Source: Nymphaea colorata
Lineage: Eukaryota; Streptophyta; Magnoliopsida; Nymphaeales; Nymphaeaceae
Length of the DNA stretch: 64,000 bases
Assembly: GCF_008831285.2 (NCBI RefSeq)
Contig: NW_022204507.1
Coordinates: forward strand, 6,034,174 to 6,098,173
Direction of reading: 5' to 3'
Shown here in pieces: positions 55,501 to 64,000 of this stretch (the first letter of the stretch is position 1; every line of letters starts with the position of its first letter). Made by a program: the position numbers and the translations under genes. A model generated the notes under the pieces. The model saw only the letters and a program-made list of their open reading frames with translations, made no database searches and was not told the DNA's origin.

Positions 55501-58500
55501 AGGTTGAAACTCCTTCCTTTTTTCCTGTAACTCGGTTTTTGGTGGAGAGCAGTACACATGTCAACTAAAGCATCACGCATCTATCTTTTGCAGTCTCCAA
55601 CAATTGCAGCCATAATAAATGAACTAACAGAAAACTTTCGTTGGCCCATCAGTCTGAACAACTACGCTACACCGCTTGGGGCTCTCTTGATATGTGGGGA
55701 CAGATTGAATTGCAAATGGTCAATTTTGTATAGGTTATTACAAACAAACATCAAATGCAATTTAGCTACTCTACCTTGTGAAATCAAACTTAAATTTAGC
55801 TAATCAGGTTTTCTTGAAAAAGAAGTAATACTCTTGCTATAAGCCACATATTACACAAATAAGAGACCTTAAGGACTCACTGATCTCTCAACAATTTGCT
55901 TTACGTTCTCATTCTGAGACATTCAATAATACCCATCATGTATATTATATTCTCACTATAGCGCTAATTTCTCTTATAATACTATGACATATTTGTTAAA
56001 TTATTGGTATTTGATTTTTTAATGTTTTAAAGCAAGAAAAATGATTAATGCTGAGACACCATTAAAAATTTAAAACAAATAATTTCTTAAAAAAAATGAA
56101 TGACTGTCTTGAAAAAAAAAGGGGCCATTATCAGTAGACTTTGGGGAGTCAAAATCAGAAAGTTTACACACTTATCAAGAAAGTATCCAAAGTGAAGCTT
56201 TTCTCTCTTCTTTTGCTCCAACTTCTACAAAATGAAATTAAAAAACAAAAGGCCACTTGAAAGGAAATAGGTCAAAAGACTTGTAACAAAACCAGACCCT
56301 GACTACGTAATTGGTCCGAGCCAACTTTGCGTGGCAAGTGCCACTTGATCATGCCCTGTTGCTATTGTTAGAGAGACCTTTCACATCCCTTTCTGAGCTC
56401 ATAGTTCTGTCAAACAGAGTTTGTTGGAATAAAACAGCTCAACTGGATTAGTATGAGTCGTGGACATCATCAGCTTTGTCTCTTCATAATAGGGATGGCC
56501 AGCCTTAAGTTTGGCAAGGTCGATGGCATTCCCTCGCGGCACGAAGAAGTTGTACTTCTAGTCAATGGTCAGATCACGCAACTTGGATGGAAAATTATCT
56601 TGGTAGGCACCATGTTTCCAAATCAAAATAAAACTAAAGTTAGATATGCATGTTAAGCGGCTTTGTTAGTTTGAAAAATTTACCAACGTAGATTTGATTT
56701 TCACGGTTGAGATTTTGCAATCATGGAAATGTCAATGGCCAAAAATTAAATCAATTAAAATTTGTGGGCCAATATTTTTTTTTCTTTCTTTCTTTCTTTC
56801 TTTCTTTCTTTCCTACACGCAACACTAAAGCGAGTGGACAAGCAGTTTTGAAGCCTTTCATGGTGAAGCATAAATATGGCAAGTCAAAATTTTCGAAAGT
56901 TTTTGCCATTGATCCACTTTTTTCTGTTCAGTTATAAAAATAGGTGAGCATAGCCCATGTGAAAATTATTGATTGATAACTACGCAGCCGAAAGTTTTTA
57001 TGACTACCCCATGTCAGAACAACATCACAATCAATAAGAGAAGAATAACTAATAAGAAACTACACTGACATAGAAAATATATCTCTAGCAAGAAATTCTT
57101 GCTTGTGGTTAAGAACTGCCTCCACTGTATTTTGCATGTGACTGTAATTTCATAAGATCATCTTGCTCGAGTAGTTGTTCTAGAATCCCCTATCCCCAAT
57201 ACTCATACCAAATTTTCACATTCTTATTGTTGCCCAAACACTGCTAGATTTTCCATATTCATGAGAAATGAGCTTTTGAAACATCTAATTTGAGAAGAGG
57301 AGAGAGGGGGTCCCCTTGTCATCGACCTCTATGGCTACAAAAAGTGGTTCCCTCCCTTCTTAAAGGCAACAACAAAGAAAGCAGCAGAAACACAAGTCAT
57401 ATTTGTCCTCACCCAATCCTCACAAAATCCCAAATAATTTGTCATAAACAAAGTGCAGAAGACAATCTCACTTTGTCATAAGCTTTTGAAACATCTAATT
57501 TGAGAAGAAAAAATTGTTCTATATGCCCTTATCCAAGCTGTTGACCACTTCAAGAGCAAGATGCATGGATGGTGAATAAATCTACTGGGGAGATTAGAAG
57601 TACGACTAGTTTATAGATCACATTGCATAATGATATAAGTCAAGACTTTTATATCCATAATGGTATAGAATTAAGAATCAATATCATTTGTGGTCTGTCC
57701 TTACAAGCTTGTTTATGAGAAGAAATTTCTCACCACCAGAGCCATATTGTTTGCATCCCAAAATTTCTTTTGGTTCGCCAGTGAGAATTTGTTTTGCAAA
57801 CTAGAAAAGGGGTCCACCAGCCATTGGTATGATGCTTAGTTTTTCTGTGGCATTCTTCATTCTTGGTTCATTTCCTCAACTTAAATGCAATGTGGTGGAT
57901 GGTAAAGACGTTAAAGTGTTTTAGAAATTTAAAATTTTATAAAGCAAAACAAGATGTAAGTGTCAATCCTTAAAATAAGAAAATTGTTCATTAGGCATTG
58001 GAAAAGAAAGTTCGATAATTTTCGTTTGATAAAATGGTAAGAGATGTTTTAGAAGAAATAATCTTAACTAATGAATCATTTGATTTGTAATAATCATTTA
58101 AAGTAAAAAAAATTATGTCAATTTTTGAAAGAAGAGTTTTGATAAAAGTTTATAAAAATGCTTTAATGAAATGAACATTTGTAAAGTAAAGAAAGTTAAT
58201 AGATATCTTTTGAAACACAAGTTAATCTCAAGTTTTAGCCTAACTCTATTACCATATTATTAAGGTTTGATCATGTTTTTCTTTGGTTTCCTAAAGGAGT
58301 GGTTGTGGGTATCGGTGAATCTTGTGAATGCACGGTGAATATGAAAGTTAAATGAAAACAGAAAGAATTCTCTATGCTTCAAAGAAAATTAGATAAGTTG
58401 TTCATACCACAACATGCATATTAAATAAAAAAAGGTTTTCAAAATGAGTTGTATGTCATCCAAGTGTAGTCCGAATGATAAGGATCATGGGTATTGCACC

Positions 58501-58810
58501 TTAATATTGGCCTTGGTGAAGTTGAATGACTTTGGGCCAAGCAAAATGGGAGCTTTTTTTGTTTAATATATAAATAGAGAGAGTGAGAGAGAGAGAGAGA
58601 GAAATTAAAAGAGAGAAGTCTAAAAGGAGGGGAGAAAAGGTGGGTGGGGGAGGAGACAAGAACCAGTCCAGTTGACCTCATAATGGCACCCCTAATCTCA
58701 AAATCAACATCGTTCCTCAATACCATTAGGATAGCACCCTCCAAGAATCAAACTGAAGACATGGCTGTAACACGCTGCCTAACCCAACCATTGTCCTACC
58801 CATCATTTAT
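55501..58810. other. intergenic DNA with simple repeats
   Basis: No gene recognised. It holds a (TTTC)n run at 56779-56812, a (GA)n run near 58575-58600, and an identical 28-bp word (agcttttgaaacatctaatt + tgagaaga) at 57271 and 57481, exactly 210 bp apart. Frames of 60-100 codons lack recognisable motifs. Confidence 0.5.
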
Positions 58811-59165
58811 TTAAAAAGGGAGAGAGAGAACTGAAGAGATAGAGAAAAAAGAGAAATTTTAGGGAGAGAGATCTAAAAAGAGAGAGAAATCACAGAGAGA
58901 GAGGGAGAAAAATAGGAGAGAGAAATAGAGAAATCCAAGAGAGAAAGATTAAAGAAAGAAAAAAGAAAAAAGAGAGATTAAAAGAGAGGTAAAATAAAGA
59001 GAGGGAAAGAAAGAGATTTTAAAAAAGGGAGAGAGAGAACTGAAGAGAGAGGGAGAGAGAGAAAGGAGAAATTTTAGAGAGAGAGATCTAAAAAGAGAGA
59101 GAAATCAGAGAGAGAGAGAGAGAGAGAAATAGAAGAGAGAAATAGAAAGATTAAAAGAGAGATTT
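58811..59165. repeat. GA-rich block duplicated with about 208-bp period
   Basis: The sequence ttaaaaa(a)gggagagagagaactg begins at 58811 and again near 59019. Both are followed by gaaattttag and gatctaaaaagagagagaaa words. This is a two-copy duplication of a low-complexity purine block. Confidence 0.8.
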
Positions 59166-60944
59166 TGTGTTTTTAAATTCTCTTTCCTGGATGGAAACTA
59201 GGATTAACGAGTTTGGAAAATAATTTAAATATTATAACAACTTCATTACATTTGTTGTAGGTCAGAGATAAACTTAAGCTCATAAAGAAAGAGTCTAAGC
59301 AAAGTCTCCAAAGCCTTTAATTTCAAGAGTCTGAAATGCTTTTGAAACTATCAAAAAAATCTTTGTATGCATGTGTAAATTGTAAAGAAGACATCCTATC
59401 TAATCTTGGCAATTATGAGAAGACGCCCCTCCCATCATTAGGTAAAAGATGAAGCCTAGATAATGAGGAAGAATCGTCTACTCTAGAAGAAGTAGATGAA
59501 GGAATCTCCTCCCCTGATCCTCTTGTACTCAAATCCTGTCGAAGGAGCATTTCTGAAGGAAAATCACTCTTTTGGGATTGCTAATATAATGACAAATAAA
59601 TACTTTATCAAGAGAAGAAGGATTCAAAGGTGGCTAAAGTAGTGGTATAAAACTAATAGTAAGGTATGTATTAATCTTTAACCGGACTAGATAAAAGGTA
59701 CCGATCTTGAATCTGACTTCCTCCCTTGATAATGAATGAGCATGTAAGCTTTTGTTGGCCACACTGCAATAAAAGTCTTAAAAAAAACAGAAGGTTTATG
59801 GATTTTTTATGAACAACAAAGCTATGGGACAGCTTCAGTAGGATTTTTGGCGGAGCTTTCTTGATGTGGTTCAGTACCAAGGACTCTAAACAATTTGTTA
59901 ATGAGAAAAAGAAAAAAATAAACTGCAGTAACACATGAATGTTAAAGGATTGGATTCAAATAAAATCTCATGTTACCATATCATATTTATCGGATAATCA
60001 TAATTCCAATTTGAATTTGGATTTAAATACGAAGGAAGAAAAATCCATGTCGTATCCACATTCAAATTTGATTTAAATTCACAAATCAAATTTGATTTTA
60101 GATTTACATCCACACCTGAATCCAACTTTTAAATACAAGAGCCAAAACCACATTACGATATGTTAAGAATGTACAGATATTCAAAACGTATAAATTGGGT
60201 ATATGATAATTCATTTGAAATTGAATTCCAAAGGAAACCTGAATCGGAATATGATGGGATATTTAGTTAAAACTGAACCCGAATTCGAATCCAATCAAAA
60301 GTCATTTCTTAAATATAAATTCCATTCAATTTTTTTAATTAAAGTGTTACTTTTTTCTTTTTCATATCAACTAACTTTTTCAGAGTAATGAATGTGAGTT
60401 CAAATTCATTACTTCAAAATAGGTGTAAATGCATACATGAGGTTGCTCCTAGAGAATTCTTACTACAACAAAAATACAAAAAATCAATAATTAGTTATTA
60501 CAGTTTTTAACAAATTGTTATACGAATGATTATGTTATGATTTGAAGAGAAACAAATAAACTGATATGAGATGTTGCACCAATCCAGATAGATGAATTCT
60601 CCTGAACAAATACTGTCCCCGTTAACATGAAGCTAAGCAGAGATATATAGTGGAGAATGATCAGGCCCACCTCCAAATAACTGAATTATCCAACCACCGC
60701 CTTTGACATTTCATAATGAAAAAATAAATGCAAAAGATCAAAACTGAAGTGGCTGAACTTGGCATTGGTAAAGAAACAAAAATATTTGTTGACAAGTTTC
60801 CGAATGCTCCAGCTTCTGACACATGCATTGCATTGGGCAATCACCTCCCCTACCTCAAAAAAAAAGAAAAAAAGAAGCAAAAAGAGAAAGTTGGGTTGGG
60901 GGAGGAGGAGGAGAAGTCATTGCCACCCTTGAGGGAGTCGAGCA
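59166..60944. other. intergenic DNA, no gene recognised
   Basis: AT-rich, with degenerate AATTTGAATTTGGATTT-type tracts at 59950-60400 like those elsewhere in the window. No exon, RNA gene or element boundary was supported. Confidence 0.5.
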
Positions 60945-61312
60945 TAGGCATGGGCCTGCATGATCAGACCCGGCCCGGCCCAGTAACTCTGCGGACCGGG
61001 TATCGGACAGTACATGTGGCCCGTCGGGGGCCAGGTAAGCCCAACAATTTTTTTATTTTTAAATTTTAAATTCATTTTGAAGTCTGTTTCCTTTGTAAAG
61101 GTTTCAAACTTTAAAAAATTGAAAGTTTTAGTCTTCGTTTTCTTCCTTTGCCGTCGGCATCTCACCAGGCTGCATCGCCATCATCGCACCTCCCGGCTCG
61201 CGCGGCCGTGCCTACCATGCCATCACCAATCGTTGCATCTTGTTCCAAATCCAAACCATTTGTTGCTGCCCTACTACTGCTCGGCTTGAGGACTCATCGA
61301 TTCCATTGTCAC

Positions 61313-61378
<66 letters not shown>

Positions 61379-61742
61379 ATGGTTGTTCTCCATTGGAATG
61401 AATCTGCTGTGAATGATTGTTCTTCATTTGGCTGAATCAGGTGACATTCGCAAGATGGGGAAGGCAGGGCGGTGGTTGAAGAGCATGTTGTGTTTGGCCG
61501 GTCCAATCGGACCATGAAGTAGTGTAGGAAAGGTGCAGGAGGAAGTGGCAGTCTGGCAGAAGCGATGCCACGGAGGCTGCAAAAATGGCCCAGGCCTCAT
61601 GCATTCTTATCATCACCCGGTACTGGGTCTGGCTTGACCCGTTAATAGTTGGACCGGGTAGCGAGCTGGCCGGGTTCAAGCCCGGGTAGTTAACCGCACA
61701 AAATTGTCGGGTTGGGCTGGCATAGCCCAATGCCCAGGCCTA
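60945..61742. mobile_element. non-autonomous hAT element
   Basis: 798 bp with inverted ends TAGGCATGGGCC (left) and TAGGCCTGGGCA (right, minus strand). It is flanked by an 8-bp direct repeat with one mismatch: gtcgagca at 60937-60944 and gtccagca at 61743-61750. Eight-base duplications are the mark of hAT transposition. The right terminal 150 bp resemble the terminus at 6517 (shared CCCGGTCC, TATTAACGGG, GTACCGGG words). No transposase is present, so movement would have depended on an autonomous relative. An internal (CT)n(GT)n microsatellite lies at 61315-61376. Confidence 0.75.
61315..61376. repeat. compound (CT)n(GT)n microsatellite
   Basis: About 16 CT followed by about 14 GT dinucleotides, inside the non-autonomous hAT element. 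Confidence 0.95.
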
Positions 61743-61822
61743 GTCCAGCATGCATCTAGTGTTTCTCTTTTTAATTAAAAAACAAGAATGTGGGCCCCTA
61801 GGTGGATGGCTGGGTCTTTGTG

Positions 61823-61824
<2 letters not shown>

Positions 61825-61910
<86 letters not shown>
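61825..61910. repeat. (AT)43 microsatellite
   Basis: 86 bases of uninterrupted AT, the longest simple repeat in the window and able to form cruciform structures. The frame across it (Ile-Tyr repeats) is not a gene. Confidence 0.97.
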
Positions 61911-61913
<3 letters not shown>

Positions 61914-63298
61914 CTAATAATATATGACAAAAGTGCCTTATCTCTTTTTTATCTATGTTGTTCTCCCAACCACCGTCATGAAAATGATCAATTTCTATTC
62001 TGCTGGAGGCCGCAAAGCCAGTTTTCTCTGCTATCTAAACTTATAGACATGATTTTAAATTTGGTAAGAAACAACACACACACACACAAATATATATACA
62101 TTAAGTTAATCATATTTTGGATGGTTATAATGTTTTTAATAATCTAAAAATGAATGGCTCTTTTAACATCAAAATTTGGAACATTGTAGAAAAGAACAAT
62201 TCTTTCATGAAAATAACTTGAACCGAAACATGATTTTTATAAATTTAGTATTAATTATATACATATTAGGAGGTTCACATTTTATTTAAAATATCTTTTA
62301 ATATAAATTTGAGAGGTATGGTTTTATCCCTTAGCGAAGTGGTATGGTGTGTGTGTGTGTGTATTAATGACATTAGGGATGGGGTACAGACGCTTCAGGC
62401 TTACGATCTCAACTATTAACTATGAAAATACTCTTAAGATAATATCTAAAAGGTTAGATTGTTATAGAAAAAAAATGTTTTTAACATTGCACTTAGATGT
62501 ATATAATTGTCCACTTGGTTCAACCATCATCTTCTGGTGTCTTTCTCTCTCTCTGTCTCTCTCATATTACTTTATGCGAATCTTAACATTATGAGAAAGG
62601 TTAAGATCTGGCTGTTGGATTCAATATGTATTTTTGCAACCGAGTCCAATATGTAGATCTGGCTGTTGGATTGCAGATCATATATATAAATTATTTTTAC
62701 ATAATAAAATCAATGAAATAAAAGATTAACAAGAAATCTGACAAGTCCGAAAGGCGGAACTCTAGGGGATGTAGAAGGCTTGGCTTTGGGGATTTTTCCA
62801 CCAGATTTATTTAGGAGCAAGTAAATTAAGAAATTGAATTTCTTCTTGAACACAACCTATAAAAAATGTGTCAATGAGTATTTTTCTCATGTATTCTAGT
62901 ATTATAACAGATCACACCACGATTGATGGGAATCAAAGTTAATGCCAATGAAGAAAATATAATGAATTGGAGAGACAAAAGTAGCAATATGAACGTAGCT
63001 AGTCTGGAAGAGAAGAAGAATACAGTGTAAGGAATTGACGAAACAGCATGAAAGGACTGAAGCCAATGAGTAACAACTGACAGAATTGAGGGCGGAATAT
63101 CTTGAGCCATCAAGGGCCGAATTTCTTCCGTAACTTGATTACTTCAGCGCTCTACCACTTGCAAGAGGATAATGTGGTGGTGGTGGTGATGAAATGGACC
63201 CACCTGCTCAATTTGAATTTTATGTGCAGTTTTTTGCCTATTTTCTTCACATCCTTCTGAAATTTCTTCTTTTCCTCTGCCCTTCAATCTACCGAGAA
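61911..63298. other. upstream region of the CNL gene
   Basis: No exon recognised. It contains a (CA)n run near 62075, a (GT)n run near 62350 and text similar to 48756-49120. A CNL promoter is expected here but no clear TATA box in a sensible position could be named. Confidence 0.45.
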
Positions 63299-64000
63299 AT
63301 GGGAGTGGGGTTGCAGGAGATGGGGGCAGTAATAGATGCTCCTGTGCAAACAGCCATTTCTACTGCAACCAATTTGTTGAAAGAGACAAAAGACTACATC
63401 TTGAATGCCAAAGACAATCTGAAATAGCTCCAAAGGATCCGGAAAATCTTCCAAAAGGCCATCAAAGATGCTGATTGAGTCCTTTTTCAGCAAGGAGTGC
63501 GACAGACAACTAGAGTTTGAGCTCAAGGATGTTCTTTATGATGCCGAGGATATCATTGAAGGATATCGAAGCAAAATTGAGGCCAGCAAGAGGGATCAGG
63601 TACGGAAGCGGTCTTTGACCACAGCACTCTCTTCCTATTATGAAGATGTTTCTTTTCGTTACCAACTTGGTAACAAAATCAAGAAAGTCAATGAAAGGCT
63701 TGATAAAATAAAGAAAGATTGGGACATGGTGGATAGGCTCAAAAAAACACCAAAAGAGGGTGGTAAGGACCCTGTTCATGGTGAACATGTCAACGCCAAA
63801 AAGGCAACCCATCACATAGGAATACAACAGCCCATTGGAAGGGAGAATGACAAAAAGGTGTTAGTAGAAATGCTCTCGTCGAATGACTTTTGTAGTAAGA
63901 CTGAGAAGGGTGGTGCTTCTATTATCTCCATTGTTGGAAATGGAGGGATTGGTAAAATGACTCTTGCAAACATGGTATTTAATGAAGTTGAACAACAGTT
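63299..64000 (+). pseudogene. CNL (coiled-coil NBS-LRR) immune receptor, 5' part, broken; runs off the window
   Basis: CNL proteins detect pathogen effectors in the cytoplasm through an ATP-switch NB-ARC domain. The ATG at 63299 opens MGVGLQEMGAVIDAP and a coiled coil (ATNLLKETKDYILNAKDNLK). It then meets TAG at 63425-63427 and TGA at 63476-63478, and shifts frame by one base between 63479 and 63500. From 63501 the frame is open to the window end. It contains ELKDVLYDAEDIIEGYRSKI (EDVID-type region of Rx-like coiled coils), YQLGNKIKKVNERLDKIKKD, the NB-ARC entry GRENDKKVLVEML and the P-loop SIVGNGGIGKMTLA. The consensus is GMGGVGKTTLA: the Lys is kept but the next Thr, which contacts nucleotide phosphate, is Met. 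RNBS, GLPL, MHD and LRR parts lie beyond 64000. It is related to the remnant at 49370. Confidence 0.82.

Noticed and set aside
61788-62147. 119-codon frame with a long Ile-Tyr repeat
   Set aside because: It is the translation of the (AT)43 microsatellite.
1-64000. CRISPR-like arrays, tRNA or rRNA genes, organelle DNA insertions
   Set aside because: The repeats found are tandem or dispersed without regular spacer arrays. No cloverleaf, rRNA core or recognisable plastid or mitochondrial gene was seen on reading both strands. A covariance-model scan could still find a tRNA.

Overview
The window is nuclear DNA of a flowering plant. The signs are an AT-rich background with many microsatellites, at least six Ty1/copia retrotransposon copies or fragments, hAT, CACTA-like and MITE-type DNA transposons, a LINE remnant, a seven-exon class III terpene synthase gene and coiled-coil NBS-LRR (CNL) resistance-gene sequence. 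I cannot fix the lineage below angiosperm from sequence alone. No tRNA, rRNA, CRISPR or prokaryotic-type operon was seen.

Layout. 1-6.5 kb is AT-rich intergenic DNA. 6.5-8.1 kb holds the 3' part of a hAT transposon, with a terminal inverted repeat, an 83-bp tandem repeat and a hATC dimerisation domain. 10.86-16.70 kb is a MITE-like element with a GA/CT-rich core. Copia element 1 (11070-16290, LTRs plus a perfect 5-bp target duplication) sits inside it. 20.6-23.95 kb is copia element 2, which lacks gag and its 5' LTR. 24-31.5 kb looks like a CACTA-type transposon region. It carries intron-containing fragments of two unrelated genes, a Root_cap/LEA-like gene and SEC31, and copia element 3 (26676-31405) lies in its subterminal repeats. 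32-34 kb holds a minisatellite, a LINE tail and the 3' end and LTR of a plus-strand copia element. 34.4-34.8 kb has three near-identical 116-bp units. 38.5-40.8 kb is a heavily decayed plus-strand copia element. 42-48.1 kb is an armadillo-repeat-like gene interrupted by copia element 5, which keeps one LTR. 49.3-49.7 kb is a CNL coiled-coil remnant. 50.2-52.7 kb is the terpene synthase. 53.6-62 kb is repeats, a short inverted-repeat element and a non-autonomous hAT element. 63.3-64.0 kb is the start of a second CNL that runs off the window.

Function. No protein-coding gene in the window is clearly intact. The terpene synthase keeps its exon structure, plastid-targeting-like N-terminus, RRX8W and RDR motifs, TATA box and poly(A) signals. 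It has an out-of-frame exon 2, an in-frame stop in the last exon and altered metal-binding motifs, so it reads as a recent pseudogene. The CNL has two in-frame stops, a frameshift and a Thr-to-Met change in the P-loop. Its first ~250 bp and promoter also exist as a decayed copy 14 kb upstream, so the window appears to touch a duplicated CNL cluster.

The most interesting features are the two-gene capture beside CACTA-like repeats, the nested insertions, the linked pair of hAT elements, and the disabled but well-preserved terpene synthase.
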